A stretch of 64,000 nucleotides of DNA, taken from Anaerolineaceae bacterium. GTDB taxonomy: Bacteria; Chloroflexota; Anaerolineae; Aggregatilineales; Phototrophicaceae. Position 1 is the stretch's first letter. Each line of letters begins with the position of its first letter. The position numbers and the translations under genes were made by a program. Location: positions 1 to 64,000 of the forward strand of contig WGMX01000059.1 in assembly GCA_016124855.1 (NCBI GenBank). Direction: 5' to 3'. The notes under the pieces are model-generated. The model saw only the letters and a list, made by a program, of their open reading frames with translations. It made no database searches and was not told where the DNA came from. Shown piece by piece: positions 17,877 to 27,200 of this stretch.

Positions 17877-18947
17877 TTATCTACCAAAGACTTCTAAATT
17901 GGCCAGTGGAACGATGATCTTTTCACCGGTCACACTTTCGACTTCAGCGCAAAGTACCTGTAACCCATTCTCTAACAGAATAGGCGTTTTTGGCAAGTTA
18001 ACAACTGTACCGACATCCCCCAAGTGTGGAATGCGCGTCAAACGTACACTCGTTCCCACCGTCAGCGCTTGGTTGACGTTGGGACGCACCGCCCGGTTCT
18101 GCCCCCTGCCGGAAGGATTCACAATCACTTCTGGCCGGCGGGTTTGCCAGCGGTTTGGCTGGACAGCTTCTAAGGTAGCCTGCCGTCCATTGAAATTATT
18201 CAGCATATTGTACACCAGACCGCTCATTCGCAGCGAACCGAAGCCTTCCGTCAGCATGACAGCGCCTTTAACCGCCAGTACCGCATCAATCAGGTCGGCT
18301 TCAATGCTCGGCGCGATAATGCCACCGAGGTTCTGGTCTTCCAGTACGTCTAATCCGGTTTGGCGCAGCGGGCGGCGTGTCACCACAATCGCCCCCCGGA
18401 ATTGAATATCAAGGTCTTCGCCGTACAAGCTTTCTAAACCTGCGCTGGGTTCGGTTTTCAAGGTGCCGATGACGCGGCGATTGTTCCCCCACGCACCCTG
18501 CACCACCGAACCGTAGGTTTCGATCACCACCCCTTGACCGGGCTGTACCTTGATCACCTGCCCATCCAAACCGGCTTCGAGTTCCACCGTTTCCGGTTCA
18601 ATTTGTAGGATAATCAGCCCTTCATTCACATCCGCAACCACGCCGTCTACCGGTGACAGCACTTTACGGTTGCGCTTTTCTGCCAGTACGGTTTTGGGGT
18701 TCACCCCGTCCCCGATGCTCACCCGTAAATAGTCGCCTAGCTCAGAATCTTTTTTGAGGCGCAGCGCTTTGGCCGCTTCCACAATATGGTAACGGGAAGG
18801 TAAAATCCCCCGTGCGACAATATCGCGCAAATTGACGCTCGCCCCCTGCCGGATATCCACTGAACCTATGGCATCTTCGGGCAGAGTCTGTTCGCGCTGA
18901 ATCGTCGTGAGTTCTAGCACATGGCGCTGATCAGGATAGTAGGGCAT
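17877..18947 (-). CDS. Conserved protein with biotinyl/lipoyl-like and KOW-like parts, partner of the MutL-like ATPase
   Basis: A 356-residue cytoplasmic protein I cannot assign to a named family. Residues about 93-150 (VLSPVDGVVADVNEGLIILQ ... GQVIKVQPGQGVVIETYGS) have the beta-rich PVDG pattern of biotinyl/lipoyl-like barrels, but no biotinylated Lys motif. The C-terminal 60 residues (VRLTRIPHLGDVGTVVNLP) look like a KOW/SH3-type barrel. The middle has hydrophobic stretches (LIDAVLAVKGAVMLTEGFGS) but no clear membrane helix. It starts one base after the stop of the MutL-like gene, so translational coupling and a joint complex are likely. Confidence 0.7.
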   Translation of the reverse strand: MPYYPDQRHVLELTTIQREQTLPEDAIGSVDIRQGASVNLRDIVARGILPSRYHIVEAAKALRLKKDSELGDYLRVSIGDGVNPKTVLAEKRNRKVLSPVDGVVADVNEGLIILQIEPETVELEAGLDGQVIKVQPGQGVVIETYGSVVQGAWGNNRRVIGTLKTEPSAGLESLYGEDLDIQFRGAIVVTRRPLRQTGLDVLEDQNLGGIIAPSIEADLIDAVLAVKGAVMLTEGFGSLRMSGLVYNMLNNFNGRQATLEAVQPNRWQTRRPEVIVNPSGRGQNRAVRPNVNQALTVGTSVRLTRIPHLGDVGTVVNLPKTPILLENGLQVLCAEVESVTGEKIIVPLANLEVFGR

Positions 18948-18948
18948 A

Positions 18949-20952
18949 TTATCGTCGCCTCAGATCATCAAGTTCGTTCTGGATGGCTGCTTTCGAATCA
19001 TCCACTTCATCGTCGGGCAAGTCCAAATCCGGTTCCGGCAGAGCAGCCTTTTTCCCTTTAGCTTTAGCGTCTGCCTCAGGTTTACGCCGGCTGCCACCCC
19101 CGAATAATCCACCGCGCTGCTTGGCTTTGCGGATCGTGTCTTCGGCTTCCATCTCCAACGCGGACGTTTCCTCTTTGGCTTCGGTCAGCCATTCGTCAGC
19201 AATCGCTATAGGCGGATTACCCGTCACTTCAGCAATCCACATCGGGAGCTGTGCGGCCAGTCCCTGTGCATCCAACGCTAAAGGCAGTGGTCGCCCGCGC
19301 CCGTCAAAAATCAACCCGACCGTTCCACCCTCAGCTGTGACTTTGACGCGTCCTTTACCACCGATGTTCAAACCACGTCCAACACTCACATCAACCGTTG
19401 CCGTCTTACCGATGTCCAGCGGATACACCCACAAATGTCCGCCGGAAACATGATGCTTAATCACCTGTCCATCCGATGTCTTGATGCGAACATGCATCAC
19501 CGGACGGTTCAACGCGGGTACACCGGATACACTAAAAACTGTCCCCAACATTTCGAGGCTGCTGCTTTCCAAAACCTGTACTACGGCTTCAGGGTTGGCA
19601 TAGGCCAGCGAACCGAGCGCCGCCACCACACCAAATTCATCCAATTGGACGCGCGCAACACCCGTCGCCTGCAAAGCGTCAGTCAATAAAAGTGCGCCGA
19701 AAGCCGCCGAACCGGTCTGCGTCAGACCCGCGCCCGCGCCGATAATGGTATTAAAGTGCGGTGTAAGCGCATTTTGGGTTGTACCAAGCTGCTTGCTCCA
19801 TATCGGGCGTGACGCTTCGACCAGCGTATCGATTCCCGCCCTCAAGAAAGCATGTTCCAGAAATGTGCCTTTAATCGTTTCGGGGATACTTCCCGGCACA
19901 AGCGCCTTATTCAAGGCATAGTGCCGAATCTGGTTCGAGGTGGTAACGAAAGGCAGCCAACGCTTAATGTTCGCCTCTCCGACGACGTTCAACAGCGAGT
20001 CCGCGCTGTGTCCCAAACCGATGTCAGTGCGGATAGCGGTTGTCACCCGTTTATCAATATATGCCGAGAGGATACCCACCGCGCTGCCAATATCGACCGC
20101 GATTACATTTTCTCCGGTCGCTTGCCCCAGATAATCGACAATCAGGTTATAACTCTGGGCAGTCGGCAGCACACCGTTGCGGCTCATACGGGTCAGCGCG
20201 CCAAAACCGCCGCGTTTAGCCTGCTGATCGTTATAAACCAGCGCCAACTGTGCCTGCGCCCCTTCGAGTTCTTCCTCATCCAAAGTCGGGCGGACATTGG
20301 GTGCGATAAACATGGTCGCCAGCGTGCCAAACATATCGCGCATGGATTGTGATAAAGCCGAATTGCCTGCATACAAGATGGCCGGTTTGCGTCCACCTTT
20401 GATCAAACGCAGCGCCTGCTGAACGGCATGTGCCAAGCGCAAAACAGGTTCTTCCGCGCCGCCTTCCATACCACCGGTGATAAAAATCAAATCCGGTCGG
20501 CTGCCGACAATCGCGTTCACATTGTCTTCCAGTGAACGACCATCTTCCAAGCTCAAGGACTCGACAATTTCAACATAGGTTCCGGCTAAGGCGCGGCGGG
20601 CGCTGGCAATGCTCACATCCGGCACTAGCCCGACCAATACCGTACGCATAGTCCGTCCGGTGCTGGCGGTCGTCACAAAATAATCCACACCGGAACGGTC
20701 ATTTTGTTCCGGCGAAATCACTTTCCCATCATTCGTCAGGAGTTTGCGTCCGGTAACAGATGTGATTTGCTCGACTGCACGGTTCAGCCCCAACCGTGCG
20801 TCATTTGCCGGAAAACCGGCGGTCGTGCGGGTTTCCCCACGCGCCACCAGACGGTACACTCCATCCACAAGATCAATAAGCAGTGCGCGGGTTTGCACAT
20901 TGCCAAAATCGACTGCTAAGATTGAACCTGAACGTTGTTCAGACACGCTCAT
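18949..20952 (-). CDS. GlmL/MutL-like ASKHA-fold ATPase
   Basis: A 667-residue protein whose first 450 residues match the GlmL/MutL family (glutamate mutase L, actin-like ATPase fold): phosphate-1 motif LAVDFGNVQTRALLIDLV with D15, phosphate-2 VDIGSA with D287, and an IIGAGAGLTQTG adenosine loop near 400. A beta-rich region follows, then a Lys- and Asp-rich tail (about 590-667). Known GlmL sits beside glutamate mutase; neither mutase subunit is here. Instead the gene lies between membrane-protein genes and overlaps the upstream gene by one base (TGATG), so I infer an ATPase that drives or senses a membrane complex. The extension of about 200 residues is unlike GlmL. Confidence 0.8.
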   Translation of the reverse strand: MSVSEQRSGSILAVDFGNVQTRALLIDLVDGVYRLVARGETRTTAGFPANDARLGLNRAVEQITSVTGRKLLTNDGKVISPEQNDRSGVDYFVTTASTGRTMRTVLVGLVPDVSIASARRALAGTYVEIVESLSLEDGRSLEDNVNAIVGSRPDLIFITGGMEGGAEEPVLRLAHAVQQALRLIKGGRKPAILYAGNSALSQSMRDMFGTLATMFIAPNVRPTLDEEELEGAQAQLALVYNDQQAKRGGFGALTRMSRNGVLPTAQSYNLIVDYLGQATGENVIAVDIGSAVGILSAYIDKRVTTAIRTDIGLGHSADSLLNVVGEANIKRWLPFVTTSNQIRHYALNKALVPGSIPETIKGTFLEHAFLRAGIDTLVEASRPIWSKQLGTTQNALTPHFNTIIGAGAGLTQTGSAAFGALLLTDALQATGVARVQLDEFGVVAALGSLAYANPEAVVQVLESSSLEMLGTVFSVSGVPALNRPVMHVRIKTSDGQVIKHHVSGGHLWVYPLDIGKTATVDVSVGRGLNIGGKGRVKVTAEGGTVGLIFDGRGRPLPLALDAQGLAAQLPMWIAEVTGNPPIAIADEWLTEAKEETSALEMEAEDTIRKAKQRGGLFGGGSRRKPEADAKAKGKKAALPEPDLDLPDDEVDDSKAAIQNELDDLRRR

Positions 20953-21596
20953 CAGCCTCCTGTAATCCGCGCCAGAATAAAGGCGATGCGCTCACTAAAA
21001 ATGGTCAAACTGGTTAAGATCGCACCGGCATAGACTGCCCCCAACGTGACCACGATGAATCCTTGTCCGACCACACCAATCGCGCGTGAAAGCAAACGGC
21101 GTTCAATTTGACCGTTGGCTTTGCGCCGCGCCAGATATTGAAAATAGCCCAATGTGCTGGCGACACCGATAAAAATCAAGAAACCATTGAGTGGATCGAG
21201 TGCGACCGTGCTGCTAGTAGCACGCGCCAACGGAATCAACGTGCCGGAAATCGCACCGGCTAACGCGACGGCTGTACCCACCGCGATGATGAAGCCAATA
21301 GCGATATTTCCACCCCGTCCAAAACGCGGTGACGATTTGAACAACAGCAGCAGCCCTAAAATGAAGGGGACGAGTCCCAATGCCCGTGTACCCATATCGC
21401 TGCTGGCTAATAGCAGCGTACCCCGCACCCATGGCAGCAGCACACTCTCCACCGTAACCAGTGCGATATATCCCGCCGAAAGTCCCGTAAAGATGTAAAT
21501 CGCCAACCGGTAGAGGAAGTTATCCCCCAACAGGTAGCTGAATACCATTAACGTGAAGACAAACCCGGCCCATAAGCCGATCTGTTCACCACTCAC
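20952..21596 (-). CDS. Multi-pass membrane protein of the MutL-like operon
   Basis: A 214-residue integral membrane protein with about five to six hydrophobic helices (for example LWAGFVFTLMVFSYLLGD, FIIAVGTAVALAGAISG, GFIVVTLGAVYAGAILTSL). I do not recognise a named family. It overlaps the 1203-residue gene upstream by 4 bases and the MutL-like gene downstream by 1 base, so the three are almost certainly translated from one message. The short charged loop ARRKANGQIERRLLSRAI in the second half would face the cytoplasm and could contact the ATPase. Confidence 0.75.
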   Translation of the reverse strand: MSGEQIGLWAGFVFTLMVFSYLLGDNFLYRLAIYIFTGLSAGYIALVTVESVLLPWVRGTLLLASSDMGTRALGLVPFILGLLLLFKSSPRFGRGGNIAIGFIIAVGTAVALAGAISGTLIPLARATSSTVALDPLNGFLIFIGVASTLGYFQYLARRKANGQIERRLLSRAIGVVGQGFIVVTLGAVYAGAILTSLTIFSERIAFILARITGG

Positions 21597-24500
21597 TTGC
21601 GCCCCCTTCGAAACAGTCCGCGCACGATATTGATGATCGTTCCCAAGCTGATGATGGCGATGACGGCAAGTAAGCCCAATGTCATGCCATACCAGCGCTG
21701 GTCACGATACGGTGTCGGGATGATCGCCCCCTGCGCGGGCAAGGGTGCAGCCGCCGGAGCAGCCAGCGCAGATGGAACACCCGGCGTTAAAGTTGGACTC
21801 GGTGAAGGCGAGGCTTGTAAGTTCACCTTTACTGACGATTGATAACTGGAGTCGGAAAGCAGCGACACATAAGCATTCTGATCAACGTCATAAGCAACCG
21901 GCGTAGGCGTGCCTGTTCCCGGTTCATTGATGCGAATGAACTGTGCCGATACCCAACCTTCACGTTCATCTTCCAACTTCACCTGTAACCATGTACCGTC
22001 TTCATTACGCCCGATAATCTGAACCGTTGAACGCGGTTGCAGCGCAGCGATGACTTTACCGGAACGCGACGGATTATCACGAACATTGACCGAGTCAGAT
22101 ACATTGACCACACCGGTAATCACCAAACCTTGCGAACCAATATCGTTACTGCCACCGGGGAGGGTCGTCGGTGTCCATGTGGGCGGCAAATCGGTCGCCT
22201 TGATGTTGGTCGGTGTAAAAGTCGCGGTTGCGGTTGCAGTAGCCGTCGGCGTAATCGTCGGTGTCTGGGTGATGGTCGGCGTACGCGTAATCGTTGGTGT
22301 ACGCGTAATGGTGGGTGTCACGCTCGGCGTAAACGTCAGCGACGGCGTCAAGGTAATGGTTGCGGTCGGCGTGATCGGTGTCGCCGTTGGCGGCTTGGTT
22401 GGTACGACCGTCGGCACACTGGTTGATCCCGCGAACGGTGCAATCGGCGCTTGGGCTTCCAGAATGGCGCGGTAGGTATAGGCATCCTTATAACCCACCA
22501 ACATGCCATTGACGTTGCCAATGGTATAAGGCTCGGACATGGGCGCGGCTGCGGCGCTCACCGCAATCAGCAGCGGATTGCTGCTCAACGGAGCAACTTG
22601 TTCCGCCCAACGCCGCACATCATCGCCCCGTTCCGCAATCACGGCGATCAGCGCGAAATCATTGTAAGAAGTCACGTTCAAACGTGTTGGTTTGTTGTTG
22701 TAATCCAGCGCCAGCGCACCGCCGATATTCTGGCTAAAATTACGCAGCCCCACCGTATCGCCCGCGATAAAAGGCGCAATTACATAATCGACATTGGGCG
22801 TGATGATGCGCCCGAAGCGGTTGAGTCCCGTACCGGGATTGACGACCACATTACCGGTGCTGTCCGTGCCGCCGTTCTTAATATCAAGACCGGAAACAAC
22901 GCCGCGTTCCAAAACATTCTTGGCATGAAGCAAACCAATCGCGTTGGTGCTGACGATGACCGGACGTGCGCCGCGTGAGAAAATATGGCGCAGCAGTGTA
23001 TCCAGCGTGGTATCCAGTTCGGAAGCATCCGTCAGGCCGTACTCAGCCGCAATCAATACCAGTTCGCCCGGTTGCAAATTCGCCACACGGCTAAATGCGA
23101 TTTCCTGTGGGCTGCCTACCGTAAAACTCACCGGTGGTAGTTGACCAACCCGTAATCCGCGCACCACAAATGGCAGAATGACGGCTGCCGCCAAAACGAT
23201 TGCGATTAACAACCGGTCAATCTTGGGACGCGCCCGCCGCGCCTTATAGGTTGAAGCGGCCACCGGTGCTGCCACTGGCCCGGCACCGGTCAGCTCACCC
23301 AGTTCTGGCGAATCTTCCAGCGTCACATCAATAGCCGTAAGCTGCGGCTCTTTGCTTTGGTCATCAGTCGCAATCAGCGATTGCAGCAAATCAACTTTTT
23401 CACGGTGGGCTGCACTCAGCACCAAATCTTCGGCTAAAGCTGGCTTACCGATTCGCAGCGGCGCGGGTGGGATAATCTCTGGCACGCCCACCAGCAGTGC
23501 TTTCACATTATCCGGTGCGTCGTCGGCCACAGGGTTGGGCAAATCCAAGCCAGCTTGATGCAGCGCCTGTAACTGATCGCTCAATTCACCTAATTCGCGT
23601 TCATTTTGTGCCTGTTTACGCACAATCGCCGCAGCCGACACGTCGTCCGAGCCGACGCTAACCCCAATATCCGAAAGCCAATCGGGCGCTTCGTGCGCAA
23701 GTTCGCCCGCTTCAGAGCGGCGTTCGTCGGACTGGCGCATACTGGCGATTTTGTCCAACTCGACATCAGACAGCAAACTGTCCATGTCAAAATCAGACTG
23801 GTTAACCAGATTACCGGTTTGGTCGGTGACACCTGTTTCAATATCTTTATAAGATGACAGAATGTCATCAATATTGCGGAGTTCACCGGTATTGAAAAAT
23901 TCATTGGATGCGGCGGGTTCTGCCGGTACGTCACCCAAACCAGCGAACAAATCATCGTCATCGGGCATGTCAAAAGCCGAATCGGCTTGCGCCGGTTCCT
24001 CGACCGTCAAGTCGCCCTGTTCCTGCAATTCAGTCAACCAGTCGGGCGTACCATCAGCAGCGCCAAAGGGTTCGGGTTCATTTTCATCAAACCAATTACC
24101 ACCCTCAGCCGGTAAATCACCCGTAACTGGAAATTCGCCGGTCGAAGTATTCGTAAATTCCGGCAGCGTATTCAGGAAATCATCTTGCTCGATTTTGGCT
24201 GAAGCCGCTTCACTTTCGCGCTCCAACCAATCCGTAATGCGGCCTTTGGCAGCCGGTTCATCTGATGACGGTGGTTCGGGGATCGGCGGCGCGGGTGGAT
24301 ATTCAGCCTCAGCCGCCTCGCGCAGCATTCCCGTATCAAACTCCCCAAACAAATCGTCGCTGTCCGGCAGTTCAGCCGGTGTATCTTCCATCAACCACGG
24401 CGGGATATCCACATCCGCTTGAGCGTCGTCTACGACTTCGCTGTCAAGTTCATCTGTAAATAAAGATGCCGCTGGCTCAGCCTCGGGCGAATCGAAAGCC

Positions 24501-25204
24501 CCCGTCATCCAATCAGGAACATCATTTTCGGCGCTCGGCTCCGGCGGAAGTTCAAATTCGTCCACTTCCTGTGGGGGCTGCTCGGCTGTCGGTTCAGCCG
24601 CGTATTCTTGCAACCAATCGAGCGCGCCGGTATCCGGTGGGGTATTAGCAGCTTGTAACGACTCTTCATCCGAGGCTCTTAAGCCGCCTAAATCCTTCAT
24701 CCAGTCGGGCGTGTCATCATCCAGCGCGGCGGGTTCAGGTTCATCGGTATCATCAAAATCGTCATCCTGCTGCAACCACGCCATCGGATCAGCGTCCGAC
24801 TCGTCATCAGGCGTGTCATCAACAGGTGGACTGCTTTGCTCCAAATCCATCCGTGCCAACCAATCCGGCACATCAGCTTCATTTGATTCAGGCGCCGATT
24901 CTTGCTGCCCCGAAGCCCTCATCCAATCCAGTTCGCCCGTAAAACCTAATCCCCCGGCTTTACCCGGTTGGCCTTGGGGTTGGTCATCATTTTTCTGCCA
25001 GTCCGGAATATCGGCGTTGGCCTCGTTAAGCTGGTCGTCAAACGCATCTTCGACATCTTGCCGCCAACTGAGTTCACCTGTGAAGCCTAAATTTTCAGCC
25101 GAATCTGAGTTAGGCGACGACTCATCTGGCATATTTTTCAGCCAGTCAAAATCGTCTTCCGGTTCCTCGTCCGGTGGCCGCCGCTTATCGAAATCGTCAG
25201 TCAT
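21593..25204 (-). CDS. Giant acidic PDWL-repeat membrane protein with SH3 domain
   Basis: 1203 residues, unknown function. Residues 1 to about 520 are strongly acidic and carry about 14 short Trp motifs at irregular spacing, mostly of the form [TVIA]PDW[LM] (VPDWLARM, TPDWMKDL, VPDWMTG, TPDWLTEL, APDWLSDI). A membrane helix lies at about 662-683. A globular outer domain (690-920) contains AFSRVANLQPGELVLIAAEYG. A Thr/Pro-rich linker (about 925-1018) and an SH3b domain (about 1020-1090, VNVRDNPSRSGKVIAALQP) follow; a second helix near 1171-1193 and a basic end close the protein. The acidic head is thus cytoplasmic and could dock several copies of a partner. The start has a GAGG-type site only weakly; ATG 25204 is the first in frame. 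Confidence 0.75.
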   Translation of the reverse strand: MTDDFDKRRPPDEEPEDDFDWLKNMPDESSPNSDSAENLGFTGELSWRQDVEDAFDDQLNEANADIPDWQKNDDQPQGQPGKAGGLGFTGELDWMRASGQQESAPESNEADVPDWLARMDLEQSSPPVDDTPDDESDADPMAWLQQDDDFDDTDEPEPAALDDDTPDWMKDLGGLRASDEESLQAANTPPDTGALDWLQEYAAEPTAEQPPQEVDEFELPPEPSAENDVPDWMTGAFDSPEAEPAASLFTDELDSEVVDDAQADVDIPPWLMEDTPAELPDSDDLFGEFDTGMLREAAEAEYPPAPPIPEPPSSDEPAAKGRITDWLERESEAASAKIEQDDFLNTLPEFTNTSTGEFPVTGDLPAEGGNWFDENEPEPFGAADGTPDWLTELQEQGDLTVEEPAQADSAFDMPDDDDLFAGLGDVPAEPAASNEFFNTGELRNIDDILSSYKDIETGVTDQTGNLVNQSDFDMDSLLSDVELDKIASMRQSDERRSEAGELAHEAPDWLSDIGVSVGSDDVSAAAIVRKQAQNERELGELSDQLQALHQAGLDLPNPVADDAPDNVKALLVGVPEIIPPAPLRIGKPALAEDLVLSAAHREKVDLLQSLIATDDQSKEPQLTAIDVTLEDSPELGELTGAGPVAAPVAASTYKARRARPKIDRLLIAIVLAAAVILPFVVRGLRVGQLPPVSFTVGSPQEIAFSRVANLQPGELVLIAAEYGLTDASELDTTLDTLLRHIFSRGARPVIVSTNAIGLLHAKNVLERGVVSGLDIKNGGTDSTGNVVVNPGTGLNRFGRIITPNVDYVIAPFIAGDTVGLRNFSQNIGGALALDYNNKPTRLNVTSYNDFALIAVIAERGDDVRRWAEQVAPLSSNPLLIAVSAAAAPMSEPYTIGNVNGMLVGYKDAYTYRAILEAQAPIAPFAGSTSVPTVVPTKPPTATPITPTATITLTPSLTFTPSVTPTITRTPTITRTPTITQTPTITPTATATATATFTPTNIKATDLPPTWTPTTLPGGSNDIGSQGLVITGVVNVSDSVNVRDNPSRSGKVIAALQPRSTVQIIGRNEDGTWLQVKLEDEREGWVSAQFIRINEPGTGTPTPVAYDVDQNAYVSLLSDSSYQSSVKVNLQASPSPSPTLTPGVPSALAAPAAAPLPAQGAIIPTPYRDQRWYGMTLGLLAVIAIISLGTIINIVRGLFRRGRK

Positions 25205-25285
25205 GCCTCGTCCCCCGCTTGCCGGAGAAATTCAAAAGATTTAACCCACAAAGACACCAAGCGCGCAAAGGTTGAATTCGTTAAA

Positions 25286-25966
25286 TTAATCACGGTACGA
25301 CCGATCTTGACCGATGAGGATACGCGCGCCGGCGACCGTCACCGCCAGTGCAATGCCGAGCAGTATGCCACGCGCGCCGGCACTCACCGGCACGGCCATC
25401 AGCCAATCGCGAACAATCCCTACCAAACGCATACCCGGTGTCGAAAAAGGCAGCGCTCCGGTCAAAATTAAGAGCAGCACAAAGGTGAATAACAAACCAC
25501 TGCCCGTGACACGGCGGCGCATCAGTCGATACGCACCATAAACCAGCGCGAACAGCACCAAACCCGCCAGCGCCGACTCAATAGACACTTGTACGCCTTC
25601 CAAGAGGATGGTTGTTGGGGAAGGTGAGCCTGTCAGCGTGCCGTTTCGCTCCAATAATCGAAGAACGATCACCGCAGCAGCGCTGACGACCAGCACCAAA
25701 CTATTGATGCGCTGCGAAAACGGTTTACCCCGTCCAAACACACGCCCAAGATGCACCACCACCAGATTAAAAATACCAATGAGTACGGTCAAGGCGACTG
25801 TTATCACGGCCAGTTGAAGAAAAACATTCGCAATGGATGGTAGAGCAAATCCGTTGATAACATCAGAAAACTGTCCTAAACCAGTTCCAGTCACAAGCCC
25901 TAAGAAGGTAATGATACCGATGACAATTACAATAGCGCTGGCGAGTGCAGAACCTAGACGTGCCAT
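25286..25966 (-). CDS. Multi-pass membrane protein of the MutL-like operon
   Basis: A 226-residue protein with about six hydrophobic helices (SAIVIVIGIITFLGLVTG, LAVITVALTVLIGIFNLVVV, LVLVVSAAAVIVLRLL, and others). No named family recognised. It begins 3 bases after the stop of the upstream DUF6754-like gene. The 80-base gap to the next gene contains a degenerate ACCCACAAAGACACCAAG repeat, the only sizeable break in the operon. Confidence 0.72.
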   Translation of the reverse strand: MARLGSALASAIVIVIGIITFLGLVTGTGLGQFSDVINGFALPSIANVFLQLAVITVALTVLIGIFNLVVVHLGRVFGRGKPFSQRINSLVLVVSAAAVIVLRLLERNGTLTGSPSPTTILLEGVQVSIESALAGLVLFALVYGAYRLMRRRVTGSGLLFTFVLLLILTGALPFSTPGMRLVGIVRDWLMAVPVSAGARGILLGIALAVTVAGARILIGQDRSYRD

Positions 25967-25969
25967 AGG

Positions 25970-26812
25970 TTAGCCTCCCCTAAATAATTGTTGAAAGAAA
26001 TTAATGGCTCGTTGAACCGATTCCCCAAAACTACCATTGGAGAAAGTGTTGCCTAGAGCGATGATAGTCGGCAGCAAAATACCGAAAATCAGCAGCCAGC
26101 GCAGCACATCTTGAGTAACAACACCAGCCACTTGCGATGAAGCCTCGCCCAAGTAAGCGCCAGCCGTAAAGACTTCTTCACCAATCAATGATTCGTCGGA
26201 CATGACCCACGCGACCGCTTGACCTTCTAACTGGTCGCTGGTGGCGAGGATGCTCTGGTTACGGCGGGCAGCCGCATAACCGACTAATGCCAGTTCCGTA
26301 CCGAAACTACCGCCCAAAATATTCGCCCCGACTTTGTCATCAACAACCGTTGCCGTAAGTGCAGCCGCAAAAGCCAGTGAATGTCCACCACCACCCGGAT
26401 ACCATCTGGCACTGGTGTAGGGCGCGCTGCTCACCCGCCCGCGTGAGGCATACGCGCGGCGCAGTGTATCTTGTGCTAGTGGCAGCGCACTGGTATCACC
26501 CACCGTGAAAATCGGCGCGGCTGTACCAATGACCGCGCGACGTGCGACCTGATAAAAAAGTTCAGCGTTGGCTAACGAGACTAATGTACTTTCGCCACCT
26601 AATCCGGCATTTCCCAACGAAACATGTACCGGACGGTTCGACTCTATCGCTTCCCCAATCATGCCGGGCAAACGCTGGAAAGCGGCGATTTCGCGCAGGG
26701 TATACAAGCTGCGCCGCCGCCGCACAAACTGCGTGACAATAATGGTGACGACCAGCGCCAAAAAGAAGATTACAATGGTCAGAAATTGGGTTGTGTTATC
26801 CACGTTCCCCAC
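25970..26812 (-). CDS. DUF6754-like membrane protein
   Basis: A 280-residue protein. One helix at the N-terminus (FLTIVIFFLALVVTIIVTQFV), a basic RRRR turn, a globular middle (LREIAAFQRLPGMIGEAIESNRPVHVS, GSFGTELALVGYAA, GQAVAWVMSDESLIGEEVF), and a helix near residue 240. The middle pattern matches what I know as DUF6754, a family of unknown function; I am fairly but not fully sure. The annotated start is GTG 26812. A GTG three codons later (26803) has AGGTGG 5 bases before it and may be the true start. First membrane gene of the operon. Confidence 0.72.
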   Translation of the reverse strand: MGNVDNTTQFLTIVIFFLALVVTIIVTQFVRRRRSLYTLREIAAFQRLPGMIGEAIESNRPVHVSLGNAGLGGESTLVSLANAELFYQVARRAVIGTAAPIFTVGDTSALPLAQDTLRRAYASRGRVSSAPYTSARWYPGGGGHSLAFAAALTATVVDDKVGANILGGSFGTELALVGYAAARRNQSILATSDQLEGQAVAWVMSDESLIGEEVFTAGAYLGEASSQVAGVVTQDVLRWLLIFGILLPTIIALGNTFSNGSFGESVQRAINFFQQLFRGG

Positions 26813-26874
26813 CTATGTTCCAACGGACTGCCATCATTATCGCCTTTTTCTACAATCACGCGAATAAACTTATC

Positions 26875-27135
26875 TTAACGTTCGTCCTGCTGATGCTCTA
26901 AAAACTGCCGTATATGTTCAACTTCGCCGGGTGTTTCCAGCGTCCGGGCAATGCTGCGTACCGTTTGCCGGTTAAACCAGACACCGAGCACAGGCTGTGC
27001 TACCCAAATCAACTGCGCTCCCAACACACCCAATGGTTCGAGTACATCCAGCGCAAGGCTAAGCGCATCACCCAGACCGCGTGCCTGCATTTGTGTCACC
27101 CATTCGGGCGGTGGAGGTTGTTGTTCGCTTACCAT
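26875..27135 (-). CDS. Small conserved protein, possible first gene of the operon
   Basis: An 86-residue protein I do not recognise (VSEQQPPPPEWVTQMQARGL at the start, a hydrophobic central stretch VLEPLGVLGAQLIWVAQPVL, then a charged end with EVEHIRQFLEHQQDER). I take ATG 27135; a longer frame to 27168 has no support. TATACT on the minus strand lies just 7 bases before this ATG, which would fit a transcript with almost no leader. Sixty-two bases separate it from the DUF6754-like gene, so it may belong to the same operon. Confidence 0.6.
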   Translation of the reverse strand: MVSEQQPPPPEWVTQMQARGLGDALSLALDVLEPLGVLGAQLIWVAQPVLGVWFNRQTVRSIARTLETPGEVEHIRQFLEHQQDER

Positions 27136-27200
27136 GTTGGTGAGTATAACACGATAGTGTGTTTGCAAGAAACCAGACTAAGAGGCTGTCCGGTTAGGAT

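Noticed and set aside
18949..20952. Calling the ASKHA protein a glutamate mutase activator
   Set aside because: No mutase subunits in the window, a long extra C-terminal part and membrane-protein partners; the name would mislead.
22230..22345. Short tandem DNA repeats (GTGTACGCGTAAT-like units)
   Set aside because: They encode the TPTITRTPTIT linker of the 1203-residue protein; a coding low-complexity repeat, not an array or origin.
22037..24422. Several open frames on the plus strand opposite the 1203-residue gene
   Set aside because: Arg-, Ser- or Val/Gly-rich low-complexity shadows of the Asp/Thr/Pro-rich coding strand.
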